NCBI GenBank assembly: GCA_907165065.1
Contig: OU015524.1
Coordinates: forward strand, 27,884,295 to 27,948,294
Source: Caprimulgus europaeus
Lineage: Eukaryota > Chordata > Aves > Caprimulgiformes > Caprimulgidae
Length of the DNA: 64,000 nt
Direction of reading: 5' to 3'
The position numbers were made by a program, and so were the translations under genes. This document shows, piece after piece, positions 13,191-26,466 of this stretch (position 1 is the stretch's first letter; each line of letters begins with the position of its first letter). A model generated the notes under the pieces. It ran no database searches and was not told the origin of the DNA. It saw nothing but the letters and a program-made list of their open reading frames with translations.

Positions 13191-14121
13191 GAATCAGATT
13201 CTTGAGAGTTTTTCACTTCCATACATTACTGGTTCCTGGCTTAGAAGGAAAAAAATTACAATTAATTTATCCTTTGTTGGTGTATGGCTTATATATGTCC
13301 AGGCATAAAATTTAAAAAGATAAGTGGACAACCCTTCCCTCAAACATAGAACTTGATCAGACTAAATGCAATAAATCAGTGCTGCTTCTTTAAGTAATGA
13401 TACAGAATAACTCAATATAAGATACTGAATAAAACAAAACAGCCAAAAAGAGGTAGTGAGTTCTTTTTTTCTCAAATGTCTGCTAATTTGCTGAATACAT
13501 TGAGGAACTAGACATACAACCCTTCTCCTGTACAATTATAACATTGATACTTCACAAAGATTCGAACACTGCCATATTTTCGTACTGAATTTTCTCCATC
13601 TCTTTGATCAAAACGGCCAGTATTCAGCATCTGGTCAAATACTTAACATATTTAGTATAGCATAGCCAGGAAAATACATTTTTAATTAGAGATCCATGGA
13701 GCCCTTGTGGATAAGAAAGAAAATGAATCACAAGTTTCATCTGAAGTCAAGCTGGCTGACTGATGAAGTGAAGTCAGATAGGAAATGAACAAACATACAC
13801 ATTATATTGTCTATTTGTATATTTTTATATACTATGCAAAACTGAGATCAGTTTTAGAAGACTGGTGTCCCTGACTTGCAAGACTGAGCAAATCTGGCAG
13901 TGGCATGGACATCTGCTGAGTTTTATTTTCCAATGTAAAGTCTAGGTACTTTTCCTACAAACCGCCTGTCTTATGAGGTCTGTGTTATGCTTTCAAAAAC
14001 ATTTTCGTATCATACATCTGGTATATAGCCTTAATCCAACTGTACTATACTCCTCATAGGAAAGTGAATTGAAATTCTTATTTCAAGACATTTCCAACCA
14101 AAATGGACCATCCTTTTTCAC

Positions 14122-14139
14122 TTTTTTTTCCCCCCCCCC
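14122..14139. repeat. T8C10 homopolymer junction
   Basis: Eight T are followed directly by ten C. It is the longest C run in the window. Homopolymer length here is liable to sequencing and assembly error. Confidence 0.9.
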
Positions 14140-15172
14140 AAGTAAAATGTAAAATTTTTAAAGGAAAGTTTAGTTTTTCTTAATTTCATTACCAGATAAT
14201 GGCCCTTCTCTCCAAAAACAGTTTCTGCTTTTCTCTGGAAAATAGAACTTTTATGTCAAATTCAAAAACTATGGAACTTTAATGATAAAGTAAAAAAAAA
14301 AAAAATCTTTAACCTTTTTTTCAAAGTTTCTCATTAAAATGCTCACTATTTTATAACCTACTTCAGTGGAGTAATTTTTATTTAATTTATCTTGGAACGA
14401 GTTATTTTCTGAACCAACAGAAAAACTCCATGTGTAGCTTTACCAGACATGAGAAACATCACTTTCATTCATGAAATTTTAGGGTTTGCTTCTCATGGCT
14501 ACTGAAAATTTTGAGAAAGCACTTTATTTTTGCTGACAGTTTACTCAGTATTTTCTTCCCAATTTTTCATTATAAAATATAAGTTTTTGTAACTCTGAAA
14601 TGTAGGAAAGAGCCTTGAAAAACTGTCCCCTGAGGGATGAAATGCTTATAGTGTGTTATTTCTGCATGTAAATAAGTGCTAAAGTTTCTAAATTTTATTT
14701 CAGCTATATGACACCCAGTTTATAGTGGTTTAAGGGACTCACTAGAAAGCAAAGCTGGCAAAGTCTCTTTTCAGCTAATAGCTCAGATGAGTAGCAGGAA
14801 TTAGCTGTAACAGCAGCAGCTGTCAGGAGGCAATAGCACAAAAGGTGGCAGCATGGCAGGGAGCGAACAGAAGGGAATAGATGCTGAAAATTGGTCTATC
14901 TGGTCACCTACAGAAGTGACAATGTAACAGCCATGGGCAATGTAAGCTTAAGTGTTAGAGTACCTTTAACTCAAGGGGAATAACCCTACACAAAGGTTTG
15001 GGTGAAATTCATGTGCAGGGTTCAAAGCACCTTGTGCCACTCTATGTAGCACAGAGATGTATCCCAGAGCCCTCTCCTGTGGGTAGAGGATCCCTGCTAC
15101 AGGCAGATCCAAGGGCATCCTCTCCACACAGGCTGGACCAGGCTCAGCCTAGCCTGAAGGCTCAGCTAGAAG

Positions 15173-15310
15173 TGCGATCCTGGTTTTCAAGCTTATCTTT
15201 GGTTTTCCCATCAGCTCAAGCAAGCTGCTGGTCTGCTTGGTGATCTTGGGAAGATTTTTTTATTTCTCTGATTCTTATTTTCCATGGGGAAGGTGTAAAA
15301 AAATTAGAGA
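15173..15310 (+). repeat. MIR/CORE-SINE-like relic (sense)
   Basis: On the + strand gcgatcctgg, then a gctgctggtctgcttggtga block running into tcttgggaag, then ttatttctctgattctta and ttttccatgggg line up with the MIR order gaatcctgg… agctgtgtgaccttgggcaag… aacctctctgtgcctcagtttcc (recalled consensus). Spacing is close to consensus in the second half but the first half contains an insertion. Divergence is high, so the call is moderate. Confidence 0.4.
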
Positions 15311-15529
15311 TATTCTATTGAAAATATAGTATATAGAAAGTAGATGTGATGCTTCTCCAAGCAGCTGTACGGAGTTTCCGCATTTCCTGTTTTTCAGACA
15401 AGATAAGGCTTCTGCTGTGAGTCAGAGACATGTACACAGCTCATATATTTTTCATTTCAGTTCTATAAAGACAGGAGTAGTCCATGGGATGATCATACAT
15501 ATAAAATTACTCCAAGACTAGCTCTAAAT

Positions 15530-15585
15530 TTGTGAAGTGCTTTTGGGTTCTTTTGAATGAAAAGTATTACAACTTGTAAATGCAG
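15530..15585 (+). repeat. Possible MIR1_Amn-like 3' fragment
   Basis: The stretch ttgtgaagtgcttttgggtt followed by gaatgaaaagtattacaact resembles the amniote MIR-like 3' segment 'gtaaagtgctttgagatccttggatgaaaggcgctataaaagtg' (recalled). It lies about 220 bp downstream of the MIR-like relic at 15173-15310 in the same orientation. The two could be parts of one element split by an insertion, or the similarity could be accidental. Confidence 0.35.
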
Positions 15586-17358
15586 AACAGTGATACGTAG
15601 GTTGTTGTGCTGATAAGCCAAGGAGATGTCATCTGAAAGCAGCTAATAGCAGAGGATTGTACCTGGAAACCTTTCTCCTACAAATTTACTCATTTCCAGC
15701 TTTTCCCAGTTCTTCATAGCTGAGAAAAACATTTCCACTGACTTGAGTGAGGCTGGATAGAAGCTGTATGACTATGTTTAAGATGGCAATGTAACAAATA
15801 TACAAATTCTGAAGTTTTTTTGTGAAGAAGAAAAAAATTCCACTTAAAACATCACATCTAAAGTTGATTCAGCTAGTGTTTAAGTATGATATTTCATATA
15901 ATACATATACATCTGTTTACGTTATAATGTCCTCAGTTGCATTTATAGTTAAGCAAATCAAAAAGCAATTATCCACTAAAGTTTTAGAGAAAAATACTCT
16001 CAACTAATTCATCATGTGCCACCAAAGACAGGTGGATAATGAGGAAAAACATACATAAAGTTAGTTTTATATTTTATAATAATAAAAGTGATATGCTGAA
16101 AACGAGTGCCATTTTACCATTTGCGTTATAAAACACTCCAAACCTAGTTTGTTTTTGAGGACTGTCTGCTACATTACTTTCTCTGAACTGGAAAATATAT
16201 CCAGCTAAAACCCCAGTTCTCAAAAGGCAGAAGAAAAGCTGAAGTCAGAGTTTAAGTCTCATTTGCATTATGAGTATCTGAGTAAGTCAGAAAATGGACT
16301 GTGTAATGGGCCATTCCATGGGGAATCTACTCTTTAGCTGCTGTCAGTGTCATAGAAATGATAATGTTAAACTTCAACAATATTATTTCTTCTGCATGTG
16401 TTTGAAATATTTATAAAGTAATGGTATGGTAACTGGGCTGTTCTTGATATCAGCTATGTAGTTCTATCTGTTGGAGGGCCACATTTTGTCCTGCATTTGA
16501 ATGTGATATTTTACTTTTCTTGGTGATGAGAATCACTCTTTCAGTGACATTATTACAGAATTTGCTGTGACTTCCTTATCAGGTTGAGGTTCTCCAATAG
16601 GACACTGCTGCTGGACAGGCAAGACAAGGGACCCCTTCCTTTTTATTTGGCTGAACAGCAGAAGAAATTTTCCAGAGACCTCCCCATAATCCCAAACAAG
16701 TAATGGCAGAAAATCCCCTTATTACTTCATCTCTATGAATAGTGACATTACTTTGATGACTACAAGGTTAGACCTGATGACTTTTTCCTGTTATATACTC
16801 ACAAGATAATACAGTAACTTGAGCTGACAGTTGTATACAACATAATTTTATATAACACTTTTCTAAACAGACTGTCTTTCACAGAGTGTAAAACAAATTA
16901 ATCATACAAATTTGATGTATGTCACTTAACATCCAGTTTACATCTGTTTATATGCATAGTGTTAGAGAGTTTTATATAAAAGCTTTTAATGTCCACACAG
17001 ACTTTTAGAATATTTAATTACACTCTCAAAAACTGGGAGGAAGGGGTCTTATTGAAAAGAAAATATTTGAAGTAGTGGAGGCTTATTCTTCAGACACTAG
17101 TGGTCTCCAAGTATTTTTGGTAAGATGCACAAAAGCTCAGAAGCTCAGGCATGTAACTTTTCCTCTCACAGTGGCATACTGTAACTATCTGCAGTGTTAT
17201 TGATCCAGGGACTCTCTGACTACAGGCTGCTGGGAAACATACTCACCTAAGATCAACTTTTCTCATGTTTGATTTTCCCTGACAGTTTTCCCTGAACCTT
17301 CAGTAGTGCATGAGGGCTAATTTCAAATTAACCTTAGTTTATTTTCAGTGATTGGAGT

Positions 17359-17414
17359 GTGTGGTTTTGGCGGGGTTTTTTTGTTTTGTGGTTTTTGTTC
17401 TGTTTTGGTTTTTT
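17359..17414. repeat. G/T-rich low-complexity tract
   Basis: Alternating G and T-run sequence (gttttggcggggttttttt, gttttgtggtttttgttctg). It is the complement-strand counterpart of the A/C-rich tracts elsewhere in the window. Confidence 0.85.
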
Positions 17415-20400
17415 ACGCATAGACTATTTTTACGCATACTAAACTGTTCCTTTTGTGAAAACCCCATACAGCTGTAGACAATAAGCCATGTTTGGGATTT
17501 TGCAGCCTTAACCCATCTTTTTTATGCATGATGAAAAAAAAAAACAAAACAGGCAGAGAGGTATCCCTCCAATGGCTCCATGATGCTTGAACTCTGATGC
17601 TTCCTGCAGGAGAGTTTTGTCATCTCCCTGCCTGCCCACCTATTTCCCTCTTCTGCTTACACATGGAGTTATTACCACATCCAGCAGTGTTTGTCTTAGT
17701 GGTCAGGTAGTGTTGGCACACCCTTTTGTGTGAGGCCTCATCGCGTGAAGGAAGCTACCATCTGATTTTCACTGCAAGGAGAGCCCCACTTTTTCTCCTC
17801 CCACAGGTGTTACCAAGGGTGTCTCAGTCCAAGTTAGGACTTTGATTGGGCCACACAATTTGAGCTACTAGATAAAATAGGAGATAAAAGGAATGGAAGT
17901 AGTCCTCACATAATTACTGACTAGGAAACTCAGAAGTTAAAGTGACAAATGTGGCTGCTGTGTAATGACTTGCAGGAGAAGCCTCCACAGAGGCTGATTT
18001 GAAGATGGCATAACAGAGCAACCGTGTTATTGCTGCAAGCTGTCACCGTGGCTGAGATCCAAGCCGGGTGTCAGCAAAAGTAGATTAAAGCAACCAGCAC
18101 TATTTCCTCTATGCCTCTTGCACTAATGAACTCTATTATCTTTATGAAATTGTTTCTCACCTAGAGCCTGTGAATGCAATTACAATTTGGCCCTTTTAGC
18201 TCTTGCGTATTCTTTAATATACTGTTCCCATGCCAATTCAAAATCACCACAGCAAAAAATGATTGTTCTCAACAGTGCTTTTATGCTGTTGATTTAAAAT
18301 ACTTTGAAAACCATTAGATTGTTCCATGCTTACCGGGACATTTCCATAAAAATAAGCTGCATGCCAAAGAATCTGAGATTCATATATTACAGGATATGGT
18401 CTCCTCACACCCTCCGCCTACTCATTTGGAAGTGTCTCATGGTTTTCCTGCATCATTTGACACATCTGTAGTCATTTAATTGTTCTAGCCTTTCAGACTA
18501 TATTGTGAAACAATTGCTTACAGGACTCATTAAAAGAAAATCTAACAAAAAATTCCCATGCGTGGTAGCTCCTTCACAGTAACATAAGCCTCGGAAACTT
18601 GCAGGGTATCATTTTTTTTATTTTTTTTTTCCCAAACAGGACATTTTGACCTGTGTTAGAGTAGGCAGCCAGTATGCGGCATGAGTATTTGGACTGTATT
18701 TCTTTATGTCTAAACAAGTCATGAGTGGAATGGGAGTATATTGTACATTGCATGGGATTTTTTAAATTTTTATTTGTTTATTCCAGTTTTGGCCCTAACT
18801 CAGAAAGGTACTTAACCACTTTTTTATGTCAACCCTCAACTAAAAAAGCCTTTTCTTAAATCCTGTCAAAATGAGTGGAAACTGAACATATGCTCAGAGG
18901 TAAGCATTAGCTTGAAATATTTTGCTGATTGGGATATTCTCTACCACTAGTCTTTGGAAGTTGATCTGGCAAGAGATGTTATTGGAGTGTGTCTGTTTAT
19001 CTCAATTAGTATTGTGTCATACAGAAAAAAACACATTGCCAAATGCTTGAAATTCCACCATTCCCTATTTCACTCCTTAGTGCAGAGGAGAACTCCCTGC
19101 ATCTCTGACTGAGATACCAAACATCTGGCAGATCTCTAAATTTCCATCTAACTCAAGGTCATAGAACAAGACACTTGTTGATGATGTTGAACTAGGCTTC
19201 TGCAATGTAATGGATGTATCTAGTTGCAAATGTTTAGAATTGACTGAAAAAAAAAAAAAGTTTAACAGTTTCTGTTGAAACACGTGTTATTGTAGACACA
19301 AATGTGCTCGTAGGTTGATGGGAGCCTTTCTGGAGAGTGTCACAAGGAATATATAATGGTTTATATTTTATATTTTGTTTAGGTTTTTAGGGAAGGATCA
19401 CGTCTGTATCAATCCAGAACTAAATCATCTACCATGAGAATCTTTGGATTGAATTTGGCAGTGAGGTTGAGAGTGACAGGCAGATCAGCTGCTTTAATGT
19501 GAAAATGGCTTAGCAATAGGAAAATATATATTAAACATTCTTTGCTTTCTACCTTCTTTTTAGGGGTCTTGTTTAACACACCTACATTCTCTGAGGTGAA
19601 ATGTTTTATTTTCTCTGTGGTAACATTTTGGAAATATTGATGTTTTAGAAAGGCTAGAAAAGTTTTACCAGTATTTTACACTGACTTTATAACAGGATAC
19701 ATTGCAGCAGAATCTATTGTATGGTACCTGAAGGAGAGCTACAGGTATGATTTTCTTAGCTTAATAAGTAGGCCCAGATGATGAACAAGCTTCTGCAACA
19801 ATGGATGAGCAGAGTGATGAGCAGAGATGAGTTTTTGGTAATGCTCAGATTCTCAAGCTTTGAGATCACTTGCAGAGGTCTAGGAAACTCTGCCTTGAGA
19901 GCCAGGGATCCATGATGCTCAGGACTAGCAGGAGGAATAACAGTCTTTCCTTCAAACCAGCAGAGTCAGGTGGGGTATGCCCTGGATCAGATGCTGTGAG
20001 ATCCCATGAGAGCCAAGAGATGTCTTTCTGGTTTTTTATTCTCCATCCCTAATCACTTTCTCCTTATTTCTCCCATGATTTCTTCCACTTCTGACCCCAG
20101 GACCATCTGCTGGATTTGGCAAACACCTCATCAACTTTAAGTGAAACATAGTAGATTCTCTAAGTGATCATTTACAAGGTAACTTCATCAGAAGATTGCT
20201 GACTTTCTCTGGATCCAACCCTTGCCCTAATGAGTGGGAAGCACGATAACCCATAGAAGGTTTTTTGGGACACCCTATTGCCAAATATGTTTAGCACATC
20301 TTCATTACCTGGGGAGAAACAAAGAAAATTATAATTTAGTAAACATGGAAATGGGGTTTGTGATGAATATGAGCATTTTTAGGTAAGCAGAAACAGTACA

Positions 20401-20814
20401 GTGGCTTTGCAAATCCCTTCCCAAAGGTTAGTGGTGTTTAATAACACAAGTGCCTCTCTTTGCACCTACTGGTACACTCTATGCCTTATAAACTCTATGC
20501 CTCAGTATTTCAGTATTTTCATTGCAAGGCCTAATTTGGAGTTCAGTCTACACAGAGGAATAGTGTGTACAGCACAGATTCTATAATGCTTCCTGTCTCA
20601 GCTGGCTTTCCAGCAGAAAAGTGATGCGGGTACTCTGAGGAGCAGTTCAGTTATATTCAGAAAACAGATTTTTCTGTAGGTTTTCTCTCATATCAGTTTG
20701 TTTTTATTGGTGTATTAGAATAGAAACAGCATTAAACAAGCTGTGTGTAACTTCAGATCACAAACTTTTGTCAATTATAACAGATATAAGAAAACATATG
20801 TGAGTAGAAGCATA

Positions 20815-20858
20815 TGTGTATATGTGTGTTTATATATATGCCAACACACATATACACA
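20815..20858. repeat. 16-bp perfect inverted repeat with 12-nt loop
   Basis: The left arm tgtgtatatgtgtgtt (20815-20830) is exactly complementary to aacacacatatacaca (20843-20858). The spacer tatatatatgcc is 12 bases. The arms are (TG)n/(CA)n-like, so the structure probably arose from a microsatellite. It could form a hairpin in RNA or a cruciform in DNA. The low-complexity arms argue against a microRNA. Confidence 0.9.
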
Positions 20859-21420
20859 AAAACAAGTGAGTGTTTGTAATCTAACAGAAAAGTTTGAAAA
20901 TAATATAAGAGCTAGTGGAGGCCTGCATGTGTGTTCATGAATATTTAGTTTTTTTAGATTAAGCACCAGTTTCATGTTCTCTTCCAGTAGTAACTGAATT
21001 GAGTATATCTAAAACACCAAGGGTTAGCAAAATCGAGTGGACCAGGCATCTTTTGCAAAGAGAATCCCAGATGTAACTGTATTACACCAAGTCATTTTCC
21101 TGGGGCCTGAGACACAATGTGTTTCTGTGCAGCAAATTTAACAGAGGATATGCACTTTGCATGGTCTCTTTTTTTCTCTTAGCCTGTTTTTCCAGCTAAC
21201 GGAAAGAGTATGTCATTGGCTTCATCTTTATTCCACCCTCATTCCATCAGGCCCAAACTCTGAGTTGAGTAATTCCCAATAGGATCAGGACACATATGGT
21301 CAAATCACTTAAGTAATGCTTCTGAATCAGCACATGCATTTGCAAAATACATTTTTACTCCTTAATTTTTTTTGTGAGATCAGTTAGTTACTCAGCTTAC
21401 ATTTCTTTATGAATAGGTAT

Positions 21421-21477
21421 ATATTTATATGTTTGCAGATATATATATATATGTATATATACATATATATATATATA
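21421..21477. repeat. AT microsatellite containing a 38-bp perfect palindrome
   Basis: The tract is (TA)n with internal gtatatatac. From 21439 to 21476 the sequence equals its own reverse complement, with the centre between 21457 and 21458. Perfect AT palindromes of this size can extrude cruciforms and are often unstable or misassembled. The short frame crossing this tract translates to an Ile/Tyr repeat and is not a gene. Confidence 0.93.
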
Positions 21478-21628
21478 AGTAAACCCATTATTTCTATCCT
21501 ACTAGATCTCCAGAAGGTGGTGCCTTCAGCTCTGTGTATGTGAGCTGCAAAGAGACATTTACTTTTGTATATACAGTGACAGGAAGTGGGATTTACCGGC
21601 TCACATCTGTTAACCATTAAACAGAAAA

Positions 21629-21653
21629 ATAACAACAACAACAACAATAATAA
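21629..21653. repeat. (AAC)n/(AAT)n trinucleotide microsatellite
   Basis: Five aac units run into two aat units. It is part of a local group of simple repeats that also includes the AT palindrome at 21.4 kb and the T21 tract at 22.0 kb. Confidence 0.9.
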
Positions 21654-21982
21654 GATATTATTTTAGCCAGGCCGACAAGAACAGACATCGAAAACTGAAG
21701 GTGAGTCAAAAGAGGGCCCATATCCAGCAGATTTCTTCAAAGGCAAAATACTATGTACACTTTCCTGGTGTTCAGTTCTGCAAATACTGCCTTCTTGGAT
21801 CATTGTAACATGCCATCAGAATGAGTGGGTTTGAGGATTTCCTGTAGAAAACTATGGCAGCATTCATTCCTGCAGCAGTGTTCTGAGAGGAACAAGCACG
21901 GGCCTCAGAAATTTTTGGATTCAGAAAAGTAAAACTTTTCTTATGCTTCTTCCTACTCACCTTCTACACTTCAGTCTGCTGC

Positions 21983-22003
21983 TTTTTTTTTTTTTTTTTT
22001 TTT
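21983..22003. repeat. T21 homopolymer
   Basis: Twenty-one consecutive T, followed by ccag. This could mimic a polypyrimidine tract plus splice acceptor, but no coding frame follows. It may be the reverse-strand poly(A) tail of an unrecognised retroposed insertion; no element body is recognisable upstream or downstream. Confidence 0.95.
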
Positions 22004-25000
22004 CCAGGAAACTGTTGAATGATTGTAAAATGGATTAATTAGAAATGAATGCCATTTTTTAATAGATACTGCCTATCAATCACTACTGAGTGATTATCAA
22101 GGGTTGTGGGGGTTTTTTTAATAGCTCTTATGTAATGTATTGCATCACTAGAGAGAAGAGGACTGACTTTCACTAAGATCTGAGCAAGTCAATGAGAGTA
22201 AAAGAGTTTTCAGAAGATCATGCCTCAGGACATTGCTTTGAGTGATAAAACAATCTATTATTAAATTTAAAGAGAGGGATTGCTCTTTTGCGGATATGCA
22301 TGATAGTTGTAACAAGATAGCAGCTGCCATTGCAGAATACTCTGGCAAACTGAAGGAACATCATGATTAATTGGAGAACTGGTATTCATAGAAAATGGCT
22401 GGCTGCCAATGGACTGCGAAAGTAAATAGCGTCAATTAAGTCAGCATAGCTAATTTTGTCCTGAGCTAGTAATTACACTCTATGCACAATGTCCTCTTTA
22501 TTAAAATAATAGAATACTGTAGAAAGTATAAGTGTACAGCTGTTGAGTATTATTCAAGCTATTTCTTGATGATTTAATAGAAAGAAAAAAGATAAGCACT
22601 GACTTTTACCCACTCTGGTCACTTTGGCAGAAAACTATTTCTACTTGAATTATTTGTTTTTACTGTTTCTGTGATCTGTTTACGTGTAAATAAAGGCAAG
22701 CACTTGGTAGAACATTTTATAAACATGGACGTGCAAATATTTGGTACAAGTTTGGATCTTAGTTTTAAGCTGCTTGTTTTTTTCATTTTTCAAAGTCACA
22801 GTGTGTTTCTTAAGTCTCAAGTCGCAGATCATGTGGTGCTGATTCAGTGGTCGTGTGTTGCTGGTCATGCCTTGCTGAGGGGACAGCATTGAGCTTGGGC
22901 TTTGAAATCAAGTGTTCATATCCTTGTGTTCAGAGGGACAGGACAAAGAGTGTCCAGAACAAACTGTTCCAGGCTTTGAGGACCTGTTGATGCAAGCAGA
23001 CTGGCAGGAAAGAGTCTTTACCAACCTTTGCTATTTGCAGGGAATGGCAGGAGAAATGGATACATGTAGCTTTAACTGCTGAGCTCAAATATAGTGTGGT
23101 GTTGGCGGTTCCCTGAGGAATAAGAAAATGACCCCAATGACAATATCACTGTCTTCTCCAGGTGAGGAGGGAGTTGTCTCTGCGTGTTTACATAGCATTA
23201 GGTCGTAACCGCACAGACATGTACATTCAGTGTTTTAACTGTCTCACAGAGAAAGTCAACAAATTATCTGAATCTTGGCCAGACTTCAAAAGTTCAGAGG
23301 TTTGGTTCAGAAAGAGCTGCAGTCACTGATCCAAAGTTTATAAAAGCTCTCCAGATTTTCTGAGACTGTAAAACTGGGCTGGAGCAGCATTTTTCCTGTA
23401 GCTTTCAGCACTTCTGTTTCCCATCCTAGCTGGACAGTGGAATTGAAAAAACACTTCTTCAGAAATTCCAAGAGTTTAAGAACATTTGGTCCTAGTCTGG
23501 TTCTAAAAATGAGCAAAGATCTGGGAGGCTGTCTAGTGGGGTCATATCTAACCTACCTAGTCTGTCCTGTTTTGTCTGCCGCTCCCTTCAGATTGAGTAG
23601 TACTTTTGTAAGCTGAAGTCTGGTGCAACACTCAGCATGCTCCCAACAAACCAGCTTGCTGTCTTTTCCCAGCTGCCTCGAGGTTCCAGTTGATATTGAA
23701 GCTCTTGATTCAGAAGCAGGTTCTGTTTAGTCTTTGATAGTTAGCACTGTATTGTGGTGAAGAAAGAGCCTAACAGTTTGACAGCTGCAATATTGCAACA
23801 TCAACAGGGAGTCTTGAATTTTAGAATAGTAGAAAGCACGCTCTTAATGCCTGGTATTTCAGATAGGAAAAATGCTGTTTATGATATCACACAACCAAGG
23901 CATGGGCTAGTCAAGTCATGGGAAGAAAATAAGTTTCAGCTCCTGTTATTAACTTTTCACAATGCTGCTTTGGGATTGTGCAGTAAGGACTAGCCATTCA
24001 TCCTTTTTCCTCCTGCTTGGAAAATGCATGGGTTTTTTTCCAGAGGGTAGTTACCAAAATACTGGACCACTGCAACAGGTGGGTCAGTCACCAGCGTACT
24101 TCATGCATGTAGAAGCAGCAGCCTAGGCCCTGTTACTTCAGCTGGAAAATAATTTGTCAGGTTTGAAAATATCATTTCCATTTGGTAAGGTTAAATAAAT
24201 ACACATTAGCCATTCTTACCTAAATCTAGAACCTTTTAAACTTTTTTAGTTCACTGGGAAAACTAGACTTTTCTTGAAGTCCTGAGGAGTGTATCAGTGT
24301 ACTCTTAGTTTCTACTGTCAGTAAAAGAAACTAGCTAACATACCCTCATAAGAAATTTCAGGTATGCAGAGGTAGGCAGACTTTTGTAGAGACACATAAA
24401 GCCACAGATTCCAGTTCTGCCCTTCAAACTTAAATGCAATTGAATTGCAGAGGTATTTGCATTAAGAGGAGAGAGAGAATTATTAAATCAATTACAAAGA
24501 GAGGAGAAATTTTAACATTCAGTTCTGGATCTGAGCTCAGATTCAGAAGATTTTGGATCTGAGACTCTGGTATGAGTTCATGTCTGTTTACTGTGTACAG
24601 TAAGAAACTTCCTGCAACTATGCTTATGCCTTCACTGAGGAACAGACACTACACAGGGCTTCCTGGATCTTTCTACCAGAACAGACTGCAGCTGCATGCA
24701 GCCTCCAACCCCTCCAAGGACACCACGTTGTATATTCCATATGAAGGAGCTCTGAGAGATTTTTATTCTCACCAAGACAGAAATCTTCCTGTATTTTCCC
24801 AAGGGATTGAGTGCTGCCTAAATATTACAGACCTTGGAAAAATCTCTTAAAAGCTTATCTGCAACTTTGAACCACTTGGCACCTTTCTTTTTATCCCAGG
24901 AAGAATTTTCTAAGGTTTCTTAACTATATTTGGAGTCCAAGATAGTCAGGTTTATACCACTGGCATGGTAGTTCTGTAGACTCTACTGGAATTTTCCTTT

Positions 25001-25344
25001 ATCAATCTTTAAATAACTACAGTAGTACCTTATAAGAAAACTAAGCATAATTCATCTTTGTGTAGTACTTGGAACACTTCAAGTTCAGTGTTCACTTAAT
25101 TGGGTACATTTGTTGGTGATGCACATAAAGTCAGTTTAGGAATGAACTGTGAATGGCAGTTGCTGCTTATTCATATCAAAACCCTCAGAATTTGGCTGAG
25201 CAGAGATACATTTTGTTGAGTGAAACTGGGTTTCATGTTGTGTCAAATACCTATGTTATTTTAAGCTTTAGGGTTTTTTTAATAGAGAAAGTCAAAAAAT
25301 AGTGGCTAGTTAATAAAAGTAATGTACAATTTTATGCTCTCATC

Positions 25345-25411
25345 ACAAGATGATTTAACTAATTAAATGTTATTTGGACAAGATAATTTTACCAGTTAAA
25401 TGTTATTGGAC
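25345..25411. repeat. Diverged two-copy tandem duplication, 33-bp period
   Basis: The copy at 25345 starts acaagatgattta and contains ttaaatgttatttgg. The copy at 25378 starts acaagataattttacc and contains gttaaatgttattgg. They are adjacent with period 33 and differ by several substitutions and single-base indels, so this is older than the duplications near 1 kb. Confidence 0.8.
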
Positions 25412-26418
25412 TCTGCAAGTAGGAGACACTGGGATTAATATTGTATTCGGATTTATAATGGCCTCTTATAGAGATTAATTTGATCCTTAGCTAATATAAT
25501 TTTGCCTCTCGCTTTTATTCCATATCACATTTTACTCCAGTTTCAACTTTTTTGTACTCTTGATTAAAAAAGTTAATGTAATAATGAGGCTAAGAGATTC
25601 AGCAAGACTTCCCACTAAAAATATTATGCATATTGTCCTGGTTCGCACACTGCATGTGCAAGTCCACATTAAAAGAACATTATTAAGGTTTTTGAGGCAA
25701 GTAATTCTGAAAGTGAAATTTGAGACTGCATGTACAATTTCAGTTTGGGTCATACATTTGCATTTTAATTGTATAGTTTGTTTTTGAGTCACAAGTCCCT
25801 TACATTTTTCAGCACACAAGATATGTCTGCTCTTAGGATACACCTGAGCTGTGAAGTCAAGAAGACTAGTGCTTCTGGATGTGGATTCAAAGATTAGATC
25901 ATCCTCTGCATCAAGTGAGGCAGAGAACTACTGGAAGTGAAAGGATGGTCTCTGCCCATCTCTCTCCCAGAATTCCCATGAGATGACACTAAAAAAGTCA
26001 CTAAAAAGACTTTAACAAACACAACTGAGAATTTTGTGTTTCTTCTTTCTGGGTGCCATGTTTAGAGGTGCAGCAGAAGGCAGTAGGACCTGTAATTTGG
26101 GCATATAAGTGTTGTGCAAACTTAAGTCACATGTCACAACCAAAAAAGTTAAATTGCTTCCATTATTTCAGTGGCAAAATGGAAACTATACCATGAAGAT
26201 CATTAATACATATGAAACACTCAGATACTATTGTATTGAATATGACATGAAAAGTCTTGAGGAAATTAATAAAGCTATCTTGAGAACACCTTTTGAATAA
26301 AGTGAAGCATGTAAAGGTCGCGATCACACACTATAGAATAAGTTAAAACATCCAACTGAACATTGTTTTTTCGTGAGCACTTTTCATTTCAATGCACAAA
26401 ATGAGACAAAGACCCACT

Positions 26419-26466
26419 AAAAAAAAAAAACCCAAACAAAAAACCCAACCAAAACCAAACCAACCC
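26419..26466. repeat. A/C-rich low-complexity tract
   Basis: A12 followed by ccc-aaac-type units (cccaaacaaaaaacccaacc and onward). Same class as 1694-1740 and 50790-50870. Confidence 0.87.

Larger units (their letters stand above)
11091..20780. other. Noncoding sequence, no gene seen
   Basis: Open frames here are all about 80 codons or shorter and none is recognisable. The interval holds two MIR-like relics and one further repeat-like fragment (listed), a T8C10 junction at 14122-14139, A13 at 14291-14303, a G/T-rich tract at 17359-17414, a T-rich tract at 18612-18632 and an A13 run near 19246-19259. The rest appears unique. Confidence 0.75.

Noticed and set aside
16755-16790. Segment aaggttagacctgatgactt resembling a CR1 3' terminal block
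   Set aside because: Only about 20 bases agree and the upstream sequence does not follow CR1.
24572-24850. 92-codon plus-strand frame with mixed composition
   Set aside because: It looks protein-like in composition but matches no family I know and has no visible splice or promoter context.
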